Below the pieces are notes generated by a model that did no database searches, was not told the origin of the DNA, and worked only from the letters and a program-made list of their open reading frames with translations. This document shows positions 18,964 through 27,958 of a stretch of 43,435 nucleotides of DNA, piece after piece (the stretch's first letter is position 1; each line of letters opens with the position of its first letter). A program made the position numbers and the translations under genes. This DNA is from an uncultured Opitutaceae bacterium. GTDB taxonomy: Bacteria > Verrucomicrobiota > Verrucomicrobiia > Opitutales > Opitutaceae. The DNA lies in NCBI GenBank assembly GCA_937942145.1, contig CALDFV010000186.1, positions 1 through 43,435 on the forward strand, in the 5' to 3' direction.

Positions 18964-20022
18964 ATGAACACACCCCTTTCACGCTTTTTCAACCGATACC
19001 GTAAAGAAGGCTGTCTCGCCGTAGTGCTTCTTTTTGTCGCATTCTGGACAATCTTCTTCTCCCGCAATACGGAAGCGAACAGCTTCATACAGTCCCTGAT
19101 CGAATCACGATTCCTATCTCTAAGAAATTTGGAGAACCTCTCTCGCCAAGTGGGCATGTATGGAATTTTCAGCCTCGGGATGGGGCTGGTCATCATCTCC
19201 GGCGGGATCGATCTATCGGTCGGTTCATTGATGGCTCTCTTCGGGACGGTCTTTTTCTTTTTCCTCACAGGATCGCACGCCTGGATTCCCGGCATGCCGT
19301 GGGCTCCCGCAATTTTGGTGCTTATTCTTTTTTCCGTAATGGTCGGAGTCTTACACGGCTGGCTTATCGCGAAAATACGGATGCCTGCTTTCGTTGTTAC
19401 GTTGTGCGGATTACTGGGATACCGAGGCCTCGCCCAGACCATGACGCACGACACGGCAATCGGCTACTACGATGCCAAATTCAATGTCGAGGGGCTCGAA
19501 AGTCTCTTGACCGGTGAAATCTTCGGGCTACCAGCGGCCTTTATCACCTTTATCGCAATCTGCCTAATCGTCTACTACCTGCTTCACCTATCTGTATTCG
19601 GTCGCTACCTACTCGCCCTGGGTCGAAACGAACAAGCCGCACGCTACTCGGGAATCAATACGGTTCTCATCATGGCCTTTGCCTACATCATTTGCAGCGT
19701 GCTAGCCGCCGTTTCTGCCCTCTTCTTCGCCCTCTACACTGCCGATGTGGTTCCTTCGATTCATGGCAACTTCTTCGAGCTCTACGCAATCGCCGGAGCC
19801 GTGCTCGGAGGTTGCAGTCTCCGCGGTGGCGAAGGGACCGTCATTGGGATTGTTCTCGGAACGACCGTGCTACTCGTTCTCCAGAATATGGTCAACCTTC
19901 TCGGATATGATAGTTCGTTCAGCAAAGTCATCACCGCCCTCGTCATTCTCGGCGGGGTCCTCGTTGACCGCTTCGACATTTGGAGACTTCTCTCCCGGCC
20001 GAAAAATGCGGCGGCGGCTTAA
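18964..20022 (+). CDS. Sugar ABC transporter permease (RbsC-like)
   Basis: Polytopic protein with ...GMGLVIISGGIDLSVGSLMALFG... and ...YAIAGAVLGGCSLRGGEGTVIGIVLGTTVLLVLQNMVNLLG..., typical of BPD_transp_2 permeases. Confidence 0.93.
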   Translation: MNTPLSRFFNRYRKEGCLAVVLLFVAFWTIFFSRNTEANSFIQSLIESRFLSLRNLENLSRQVGMYGIFSLGMGLVIISGGIDLSVGSLMALFGTVFFFFLTGSHAWIPGMPWAPAILVLILFSVMVGVLHGWLIAKIRMPAFVVTLCGLLGYRGLAQTMTHDTAIGYYDAKFNVEGLESLLTGEIFGLPAAFITFIAICLIVYYLLHLSVFGRYLLALGRNEQAARYSGINTVLIMAFAYIICSVLAAVSALFFALYTADVVPSIHGNFFELYAIAGAVLGGCSLRGGEGTVIGIVLGTTVLLVLQNMVNLLGYDSSFSKVITALVILGGVLVDRFDIWRLLSRPKNAAAA

Positions 20023-20118
20023 AGGGAGGAAGGAGAAGTCGCTTGACCTCGGCAAGTCAGTCTACCGTTCTCCACGAGCATCAAATCACTCCGACTCCGG
20101 TCCCTACCACAATTCATT

Positions 20119-20234
20119 CGTGGGGCTAACGCTTGCGCTACACCGCGTAGTTAGAGTCGCGAATGGGCCAATGCGGCATAGCGCAAGCGCTAGCCCTACG
20201 TTCGGGATGTGTAGGAGCGGTTTTACATCGCGAT
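20119..20234. repeat. Inverted-repeat cluster: CGTGGGGCTAACGCTTGCGCTAC / GTAG-headed elements (REP-like families E and C)
   Basis: GGGGCTAACGCTTGCGCTAC vs ATAGCGCAAGCGCTAGCCCTACG; then GTAGGAGCGGTTTTACATCGCGAT at 20211-20234. Confidence 0.68.
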
Positions 20235-20290
20235 CCCAAGACAAATTCATTCCATTAGACTTCCGTTATCTTATCAACTAACCCATAAAG

Positions 20291-20350
20291 GTAGAGATCG
20301 ACGGCCCAGCGATCCGCCACTCCAACCGACACGAGACGTCGGCCCCAAAC
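20291..20350. repeat. GTAG-headed repeat element (REP-like family D, partly degenerate)
   Basis: GTAGAGATCGACGGCCCAGCGATCCGC..., 24/27 match to 21926-21952. Confidence 0.6.
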
Positions 20351-20366
20351 ACAAATCAGCACCCCA

Positions 20367-21908
20367 ATGAAAATTCCAACCAAATCTCTCTTCCCCCTTC
20401 TTGCTTCATCCCTCTTCCTCCTCAATTTGGCAACCGCGGCCCCTCCCAACGTGGTGGTCATCTTCGCCGACGACCTTGGCTACGGCGATCTAAGTTGCTA
20501 CGGCGCCACCAAGATCAATACACCCCATATCGACCAACTCGCTGCAGAAGGTCGCCGATTCACCGATGCCCATTCCGCATCAGCGGTGTGCACGCCTTCG
20601 CGGTACAACCTGATCACCGGTGAATACGCCTTTCGGGGGAACCACTGGACACCCGTTTTCCTAAAGGTCGGGTTAATCATCGATTCAAATCAGACGACTG
20701 TCGCCGATGTGATGAAACGCGCAGGTTACAAGACGTCCATCATAGGCAAGTGGCACCTTGGATTCGGCGAAGACACCCCCAACTGGAACGGCGACCTAAA
20801 ACCCGGTCCCTTGGAACTTGGATTTGACTACTACTTTGGCGTGCCGGTTGTGAACAGCCACCCGCCTTTTGTGTATGTCGAAAACCATCGGGTGGTTGGA
20901 CTGGTTCCAGAAGATCCGTTCGTCTACGGCCAAAGGGCCAATACAGAAGTCTTTCCGGAAAAGAGAAAACTCGACGACATCGGTGGGGCTGATGCGGCTC
21001 ACGCTCTTTACAAAGATCGCGAAGTGGGAACCAAGCTCACGGAAAAATCGGTGAAGTGGATACGTGAACACAAAGCGGATCCGTTTTTCCTCATTCTTTC
21101 TACCACCAACATTCACCATCCCTTCACTCCCGCTCCCCGCTTTCAAGGGACCAGCGAGGCAGGTCGCTATGGTGACTTCGTACACGAACTCGACTGGATG
21201 GTCGGCGAAGTAATGAATACTTTGAAAGAAGAAGGCCTAGACGAAAAGACTATGGTTTTATTTACCAGCGACAACGGTGGCATGTTCAACGTGGGGGGGC
21301 AGGATGCCTGGAAGGCGGGGCATCGCCTCAATGGAGAGTTGCTGGGTTTCAAGTTCGGGGCGTGGGAAGGCGGCCATCGCGTTCCGTTCATCGCCCGCTG
21401 GCCAGGTAAGATCCCCGCGGGAACTGTTTCCGACCAATTGATCAGTAATGTAGACCTGATCGCCACTATGGCAGCCTTGGTCAATCAACCCCTCAACAAC
21501 CAGGAGGGGCCAGATAGTTTCAACATTCTCCCTGCCTTAATTGATTCCCCAGAAAAGCAAATACGCGACCACCTCATATTGAGCCCCAATAAAAAGACGA
21601 ATCTAACCATCCGAAAGGACAAGTGGGTTTATATCGATGCTCAAGGAAGTGGTGGCTTTCGGGGAAAGCTGGAGACGGACTACGAGCGAGGAGGTCCAGG
21701 CGCCTTGTTGTTGACCCAACACGTCAACAGCGATATCCAAGATGGAAAACTGAAGTCTAATGCCCCGCCCGCACAGCTTTACGATCTGGAAGCCGACCTA
21801 ATCCAAACTCAAAATCTTTATCACCAACACCCCGAAATTGCCCGAGAAATGAAAGCCCTTCTCGAACGCTACAAGAAAGCCCCCCGAACCGCCCCCGAAC
21901 GAAACTGA
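20367..21908 (+). CDS. Exported sulfatase (paralog 1 of tandem pair)
   Basis: Signal peptide MKIPTKSLFPLLASSLFLLNLATAA; PNVVVIFADDLGYGDLSCYGATK; SAVCTPSRYNLITGEYAFR; TSDNGGM. Confidence 0.95.
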   Translation: MKIPTKSLFPLLASSLFLLNLATAAPPNVVVIFADDLGYGDLSCYGATKINTPHIDQLAAEGRRFTDAHSASAVCTPSRYNLITGEYAFRGNHWTPVFLKVGLIIDSNQTTVADVMKRAGYKTSIIGKWHLGFGEDTPNWNGDLKPGPLELGFDYYFGVPVVNSHPPFVYVENHRVVGLVPEDPFVYGQRANTEVFPEKRKLDDIGGADAAHALYKDREVGTKLTEKSVKWIREHKADPFFLILSTTNIHHPFTPAPRFQGTSEAGRYGDFVHELDWMVGEVMNTLKEEGLDEKTMVLFTSDNGGMFNVGGQDAWKAGHRLNGELLGFKFGAWEGGHRVPFIARWPGKIPAGTVSDQLISNVDLIATMAALVNQPLNNQEGPDSFNILPALIDSPEKQIRDHLILSPNKKTNLTIRKDKWVYIDAQGSGGFRGKLETDYERGGPGALLLTQHVNSDIQDGKLKSNAPPAQLYDLEADLIQTQNLYHQHPEIAREMKALLERYKKAPRTAPERN

Positions 21909-21925
21909 ATTTTTCCCCAATCAAG

Positions 21926-22002
21926 GTAGGGATCGACGGCCCGACGATCCGCATTGCCTAGCATCATCCACCGCCGCGGACCGCCGGACCGTCGGTCCCT
22001 AC
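21926..22002. repeat. GTAG-headed inverted-repeat element (REP-like family D)
   Basis: GTAGGGATCGACGGCCCGACGATCCGC...GCGGACCGCCGGACCGTCGGTCCCTAC. Confidence 0.7.
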
Positions 22003-22018
22003 GTCAAGCAACACTATC

Positions 22019-23554
22019 ATGAAACACCTTTCCAAAGTCCTCTCCCTTCTTCTTGCATCTTACTTCTTTATTCTCGTTTCAGCCACCGCCCAGCGCCCTC
22101 CCAACGTCGTGATCATTTTCGCCGACGACGTCGGCTATGGTGATACCAGCTGTTATGGGGCGACCAAGGTTCGGACCCCCCACATCGACCGGCTAGCCTC
22201 AGAGGGACGCCGCTTTACCGATGCTCACGCGGCCTCTGCGGTCTGTACGCCCTCCCGCTACTGCTTGCTAACCGGCGAATACGCCTTTCGAGGAGATCAC
22301 TGGACACCGGTATTCCTGAAAGTTGGACTGATCGTCGATCCCGAGCAAACGACCGTAGCAGATGTAATGAAACGTTCGGGATACAATACGGCCTGCATCG
22401 GTAAGTGGCATCTGGGCTTCGGCGAAGAAACACCCGACTGGAATGGGGAGCTCAAGCCCGGGCCGCTCGAGCTAGGATTCGACTACTACTTCGGAATGCC
22501 GGTGGTAAATAGCCATCCGCCCTTCGTCTACGTCGAGAATCATCACGTAGTGGGACTCGACCCGAGCGACCCTCTTGTCTATGACGAAGTAGCGGATACA
22601 CCGATACATCTGGAAAAGATGGGCATCAACCAGATCGGCGGGGCAAAGGCCGCTCATGCCCTCTACGATGACACTTATGTCGGCACAACCCTCGCGGGTA
22701 AAGCGGTGTCCTGGATCAAGGAAAACAAAGACGACCCGTTTTTCCTCTACTTCGCCACCACCAATATCCACCATCCCTTTACACCCCACCCTCAATTCCA
22801 AGGCACCAGCGAGGCGGGTCGTTATGGCGACTTCATTCATGAGCTGGACTGGATCGTAGGCGAAGTGACTCGAACGCTAGAAGACGAAGGCTTGGCCGAC
22901 AATACACTGGTCATCTTTACCAGCGACAACGGGGGAATGATTAATCTCGGTGGGCAGGACGCCTGGAAGCGAGGTCACAATCAAAACGGCGATCTGCTTG
23001 GATTCAAGTTCGACGCATGGGAAGGGGGCCACCGCGTTCCCTTCATCGCCCGCTGGCCAGGAAAAATCCCCGCTGGAACCGTATCGGATCAGTTGGTTTC
23101 CAACGTCGACCTTATCGCAACACTGGCGGCGCTGACTGACCAGGAGCTCAATGACAGCGAAGGACCCGATAGTTTCAATATTCTACCCGCACTAACCAGT
23201 AACCCCAAAACACAAATACGTGATCATCTAGTTTTGGCCGCTTTTCGGAAAACGCATCTTTCCCTAAGAGACGGTGACTGGATGTATATCCCCGCCCAAG
23301 CGGGAGGGGGCTTCAGCAGTCCAGAACTCGGAACACATGGCTTTGGCGGGTTTCCTGCTGTCGATTTTGCCGGACAGAAAAACAGCGATATGGAAAACGG
23401 AAATATAAAACCCGAAGCCCCCAAGGAGCAGCTTTACAATTTGAGAAAGGACTTTCGCCAAACCAACAACGTCATTCGCGATCACCCCGAAATCGCCGAA
23501 GCCATGAAACGGCGCTTAGACGAAATTCGTGAAGCAAACGGAACACGTCTATGA
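22019..23554 (+). CDS. Exported sulfatase (paralog 2 of tandem pair)
   Basis: Signal peptide; PNVVIIFADDVGYGDTSCYGATK; SAVCTPSRYCLLTGEYAFRGDHWTPVFLKVG; long near-identical stretches with the preceding sulfatase. Confidence 0.95.
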   Translation: MKHLSKVLSLLLASYFFILVSATAQRPPNVVIIFADDVGYGDTSCYGATKVRTPHIDRLASEGRRFTDAHAASAVCTPSRYCLLTGEYAFRGDHWTPVFLKVGLIVDPEQTTVADVMKRSGYNTACIGKWHLGFGEETPDWNGELKPGPLELGFDYYFGMPVVNSHPPFVYVENHHVVGLDPSDPLVYDEVADTPIHLEKMGINQIGGAKAAHALYDDTYVGTTLAGKAVSWIKENKDDPFFLYFATTNIHHPFTPHPQFQGTSEAGRYGDFIHELDWIVGEVTRTLEDEGLADNTLVIFTSDNGGMINLGGQDAWKRGHNQNGDLLGFKFDAWEGGHRVPFIARWPGKIPAGTVSDQLVSNVDLIATLAALTDQELNDSEGPDSFNILPALTSNPKTQIRDHLVLAAFRKTHLSLRDGDWMYIPAQAGGGFSSPELGTHGFGGFPAVDFAGQKNSDMENGNIKPEAPKEQLYNLRKDFRQTNNVIRDHPEIAEAMKRRLDEIREANGTRL

Positions 23555-26364
23555 GGGCCAAATCGTTCAAAATCCTGACCGGATTTGCACTATTTTGTAT
23601 CTGCATATCAACTTCCTCACTTTCAGCAGGAAAACCACCCAATGTCATTCTCATCCTCACTGACGACTTGGGCTATGGCGATCTTAGCTGTTATGGTTCG
23701 GAGTTCATCGATACGCCGCGTATCGACAAAATGGCGTCGCAAGGCGTACGGGCTACGGGTTACCGGACCGCCGCCAACATTTGCACGCCTTCACGGGCCG
23801 CGCTTTTGACCGGTTCCTACCCGCAACGAGTAGGGATTCCCAACGGCATCAGTCCGGCTCGGCCCGAGCATCGGCATTTAGGCCTGCACCCAAACGAAGT
23901 TACCATTCCCGAACTATTGAAGAATAAAGACTACGCTACGGGTATGATCGGCAAATGGCATCTTGGATTCGACGAAGTTTTCCACCCACTCATTCAAGGA
24001 TTCGACAGCTACTACGGCATGCCGTCCAATTTTAATCACGACAAGCGTTTCTTCAACGATCGAGAGGTGATTGAAGAAGTGACCGATCTGTCCTTGCTGA
24101 CATCCAACTACACGGAAAAGGCTGTTGAGTTTATTACAAATAATCAGCACCGTTCCTTCTTCCTCTATCTTGCTCACAACTATCCCCATGTTCCCCTAAA
24201 GCCCAATCCAGCCTACGCCGGAAAATCGCGAGGGGGCGACTACGGCGATATCATTGAGGAACTCGATGCGAGTACAGGGGTTATTCTGGATACATTGAAG
24301 GAATTGGGAATCGCTGAGAACACCCTTGTCATTTTCACGAGCGACAATGGGCCGCTTACTCGCTACGCCGGCGAATACGATTCCTCAGGACCCTTTCGTG
24401 GCAGTAAGTTCAATACCTTCGAAGGGGGTCATCGCGTTCCGGCCGTCTTTCATTGGCCCAGTCACCTACCGGCAGGTCTCGTGTGTGATACGCCCATCAG
24501 CTCAATGGACATTCTGCCCACGATCGCTGCGATTACGGGAATTCAAGTTCCAAACGATCGGGTCCTGGACGGAAGAAACGTCTGGCAAATCTTGACGGGA
24601 GAATCAGCTAACCCGCCCCGGGAAATCGACTACTACTACAACGACAACAACCTCCAAGCCATACGCAAGGACCAGTGGAAGCTTCATCTACCTAGAACGG
24701 CTGAGGACATTCCCTGGTGGCAAAAGGCTGGCAAGGAAACCTTCCTGGAATTGGACAAACCCTTTCTCGTCGATCTCTCCAACGATATTGGGGAATCGCG
24801 TAGCGTCGCCGATTCCAATCCCGAAGTAGTGACGGCACTACTACAGGAAGCTGTGGAAACGCGCCAGTCGCTCGGAAGCGCCCATTCCCACGGAGCCGAT
24901 CAACGCGAGATTGGAGACTCGAGAACTTTGGCCACGCAATCCCGCACATCCCCATCCCCGCCACCTGTGGTGAGCCTGTCGTACCGAGCCGATGGCGACA
25001 CAAAACAACCAAACTTCATTCTGATCTTTGCAGACGACCAAGGCTATCAAGACATCGGTGTATTCGGCTCTCCTAACATAAATACGCCAAACCTCGACCG
25101 CATGGCCGATGAGGGCATGCGTTTCACTGATTACTACGCCCAAACGGTCTGCGGTCCCTCCCGTGCTGCCTTGATGACCGGGAGCTATCCGCTTCGCGTA
25201 GCCACAAAGGGAAATCGGGTCGATGTTCATCCTTACCTTCATTCGAAAGAAGTAACCATTGCCGAGGTGCTGAAACCTTTAGGCTACGCCACGGCCGCAT
25301 TCGGGAAATGGGACCTCGCCGGACATTCCCAGGACCCCAAACGCTACGCCCCCGAACTGATGCCCACTCACCAGGGGTTTGACTACTTCTTCGGCACACC
25401 CAGCAGCAACGATTCACGGGCTAATCTCGTTCGCAACGAAAGCATCCTCGAGATGGAGACTGACATGAGTCAGCTCACTCGCCGCTACACTGATGAAGCC
25501 ATCGGATTTATTAAGCGCAGCAAGGACACTCCCTTCTTTATCTACATGCCCCACACGATGCCGCACATCCGTTTGGAAAGATCAAAACCATTCGAAGGCA
25601 AATCTAAAGGAGGAATCTATGGAGATGTAATTGAAGAGATCGATTGGAATGTTGGCCGCATTTTTGAAACGCTAAAAGAAGAAGGATTGGATGAATCCAC
25701 CTATGTTTTCTATATGAGTGATAATGGCCCCTGGTATCTCGGTCATAGCGAAGGCCACATTAAACGGATTGGTCCGGATGCCGAAGCCCATGGCGGTTCT
25801 GCCCTCCCCTTGAGAGGCGCCAAAACCTCTACCTGGGAAGGGGGGTTGCGCGTGCCTTGCATTATGTGGGCTCCCGGCAAAATTCCTGCAGGGGCCGTTT
25901 GTACGGAAATAGCCTCGACCCTAGACATGCTTCCTACGATCGCGAAGCTCGCAGGCGGCAACGCACCCACTGACCGAGTCATCGATGGGCATGATATTCG
26001 CGACCTCATTCATGGCGTTGAGGGGGCAAAAAGTCCAACGGATGCCTATTACTACTACCAACGCACCCAACTTCAGGCTGTCCGGTCCGGCCCATGGAAG
26101 CTCCACGTCGCGAGAACAAGGGATACGTTTTGGGCGCGTTACAGCAAACCGGAAGACGTCTTCGATATCACGAGTCCTCTACTCTTCAATTTGGAAACCG
26201 ATATCGACGAAAGCAGGGACGTTTCCTCTCGATATCCAGGTGTAGTTGATAGACTCTTACACTTAGCGGAAGGTGCCCGCAATGATATCGGCGATATCGA
26301 TCGGATCGGAGCCAACGCCCGCTTCTTCGATGACGAACCTAAACGACCCGACATCGCCAGATGA
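23551..26364 (+). CDS. Double-domain sulfatase (two complete sulfatase domains in one ORF)
   Basis: Domain 1: PNVILILTDDLGYGDLSCYGSEFIDTPRID...NICTPSRAALLTGSYPQRVG; domain 2: PNFILIFADDQGYQDIGVFGSPNINTPNLD...TVCGPSRAALMTGSYPLRV. Uninterrupted 937-aa frame; ATGA overlap with previous CDS. Confidence 0.92.
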   Translation: MRAKSFKILTGFALFCICISTSSLSAGKPPNVILILTDDLGYGDLSCYGSEFIDTPRIDKMASQGVRATGYRTAANICTPSRAALLTGSYPQRVGIPNGISPARPEHRHLGLHPNEVTIPELLKNKDYATGMIGKWHLGFDEVFHPLIQGFDSYYGMPSNFNHDKRFFNDREVIEEVTDLSLLTSNYTEKAVEFITNNQHRSFFLYLAHNYPHVPLKPNPAYAGKSRGGDYGDIIEELDASTGVILDTLKELGIAENTLVIFTSDNGPLTRYAGEYDSSGPFRGSKFNTFEGGHRVPAVFHWPSHLPAGLVCDTPISSMDILPTIAAITGIQVPNDRVLDGRNVWQILTGESANPPREIDYYYNDNNLQAIRKDQWKLHLPRTAEDIPWWQKAGKETFLELDKPFLVDLSNDIGESRSVADSNPEVVTALLQEAVETRQSLGSAHSHGADQREIGDSRTLATQSRTSPSPPPVVSLSYRADGDTKQPNFILIFADDQGYQDIGVFGSPNINTPNLDRMADEGMRFTDYYAQTVCGPSRAALMTGSYPLRVATKGNRVDVHPYLHSKEVTIAEVLKPLGYATAAFGKWDLAGHSQDPKRYAPELMPTHQGFDYFFGTPSSNDSRANLVRNESILEMETDMSQLTRRYTDEAIGFIKRSKDTPFFIYMPHTMPHIRLERSKPFEGKSKGGIYGDVIEEIDWNVGRIFETLKEEGLDESTYVFYMSDNGPWYLGHSEGHIKRIGPDAEAHGGSALPLRGAKTSTWEGGLRVPCIMWAPGKIPAGAVCTEIASTLDMLPTIAKLAGGNAPTDRVIDGHDIRDLIHGVEGAKSPTDAYYYYQRTQLQAVRSGPWKLHVARTRDTFWARYSKPEDVFDITSPLLFNLETDIDESRDVSSRYPGVVDRLLHLAEGARNDIGDIDRIGANARFFDDEPKRPDIAR

Positions 26365-26410
26365 GGACCTATTCGGCCCTAAATCGCAGACCAACTGGAC
26401 GAGAGAACGA

Positions 26411-27796
26411 ATGAGAAATTTCACCATACCTCTAATTATTGTTGGAGTGAGCCTAAGCGTTAGCCTATTGGCTACTCAGCCGAATTTCATAGTCATTTTC
26501 ACAGACGATCAGGGCTATGGAGACCTGAGTTGCTTTGGAGGTGAACACGTGGATACGCCTCGAATTGACCAGATGGCGGCGGAGGGAATGAAGCTGACCA
26601 GTTTTTATGTCGCCGCACCGGTTTGCACCCCTTCGCGGGCGGCGCTCATGACCGGGAGTTATGCCCAGCGTGTCGATATGGGGCTAGGCTCTCGATTTGG
26701 GGTACTCCTCTCAGCCGATTCAAAGGGACTCAACCCAGATGAAATTACGATCGCGGAGGTACTGAAGGGCGCCGGCTACCGAACGGGGATATTCGGGAAA
26801 TGGCATCTCGGCGATCAACCGCCCTTTCTTCCGACCCGCCAAGGATTCAACGAGTTTTTCGGTATCCCCTACAGCCACGACATCCACCCCTATCATCCGA
26901 GACAAGACCATTTCCAGTTCCCGGCACTGCCTCTTCTGGACCAAGAATCGGTCATCGAAATGGACCCGGATGCGGACTTCCTCACGCAGCGGGTTACGGA
27001 ACGGGCGGTTCGATTTATTGAAGAAAATAGAGACAATCCCTTCTTCCTATACCTGCCTCAACCCATCCCTCACCGGCCCCTCCACGTTTCGCCATCCTAC
27101 ATGCAGGGAGTGGGATCGGAAATCACGGACAAGTTGAAAGACGAAAGGGAGTCCGTCGATTACAAGACAAGGGACCTGCTTTTTAAACAAGCCATCGCAG
27201 AGATCGACTCGTCTGTCGGGATGATTTTGGATACATTGAAAAAGGAAGGCATCGACGAAGACACCTTTGTGATTTTCACCTCCGACAATGGGCCCGCCGT
27301 GGGAAGTGCCGGACCGCTTCGGGGCAGAAAAGGCAGTACCTACGAAGGCGGGATGCGGGAAGCCACTGTCGTTCGCTGGCCGGGAAAGATTCCTGCAGGC
27401 ACAACGAATGCTGAACTCATGACCGCCATGGATCTATTCCCCACATTCGCAAAACTAGCGGGAGCTCGGATTCCTTCCGATCGCGTAATCGATGGTAAAG
27501 ACATCTGGCCGGTACTCGCTCACAACCAGAAGTCTCCGCACGAGGCCTTCTTCTATCACCGAGGCGAAACGCTCCTCGCCGTGCGATCGGGCAACTGGAA
27601 ATTGCACATCAACGAGGGAAAGACCTCAGAACTTTATGACTTGAAGAACGATATTGGCGAATCCAACAACGTTCTTAATAGGCATCCGCAGATCGCTAAG
27701 CGCCTCATGGGCCACATAGATTCGTTCGCTGCCGACCTCGCCGCAAACAGCCGGCCGGCTGCATTCGTGGAGAATCCCATCCCTCTAAATAAATAG
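26411..27796 (+). CDS. Exported sulfatase
   Basis: Start revised from 26273 to ATG 26411 (signal peptide MRNFTIPLIIVGVSLSVSLLA); PNFIVIFTDDQGYGDLSCFGGEHVDTPRID; PVCTPSRAALMTGSYAQRV. Confidence 0.92.
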   Translation: MRNFTIPLIIVGVSLSVSLLATQPNFIVIFTDDQGYGDLSCFGGEHVDTPRIDQMAAEGMKLTSFYVAAPVCTPSRAALMTGSYAQRVDMGLGSRFGVLLSADSKGLNPDEITIAEVLKGAGYRTGIFGKWHLGDQPPFLPTRQGFNEFFGIPYSHDIHPYHPRQDHFQFPALPLLDQESVIEMDPDADFLTQRVTERAVRFIEENRDNPFFLYLPQPIPHRPLHVSPSYMQGVGSEITDKLKDERESVDYKTRDLLFKQAIAEIDSSVGMILDTLKKEGIDEDTFVIFTSDNGPAVGSAGPLRGRKGSTYEGGMREATVVRWPGKIPAGTTNAELMTAMDLFPTFAKLAGARIPSDRVIDGKDIWPVLAHNQKSPHEAFFYHRGETLLAVRSGNWKLHINEGKTSELYDLKNDIGESNNVLNRHPQIAKRLMGHIDSFAADLAANSRPAAFVENPIPLNK

Positions 27797-27800
27797 CTTC

Positions 27801-27892
27801 GACCAAAGTCTTCCCGGGAACGCCGCGCCCGGGGTCTGATTGGATAGGAACTACTGTTGGCTGAACTGGGGCGCGGCGTTCCCAAGGTCTGC
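27801..27892. repeat. GC-rich inverted-repeat pair (REP-like family F)
   Basis: GACC..AAGTCTTCCCGGGAACGCCGCGCCCGGGGTC ... CTGGGGCGCGGCGTTCCCAAGGTCTGC; the GGGAACGCCGCGCCC arm is repeated in inverse orientation. Confidence 0.65.
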
Positions 27893-27958
27893 TTCTCTTG
27901 CTGTATTCAACGAGAATCCCGTTGCCCTTGGGACGTTAGTTGCCCATCATCTCTCGCT

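Noticed and set aside
19745-20281. 178-aa plus ORF overlapping the ABC permease end and the intergenic repeats
   Set aside because: Its first half is out of frame with the permease and the rest reads through palindromic repeats; no family signature.
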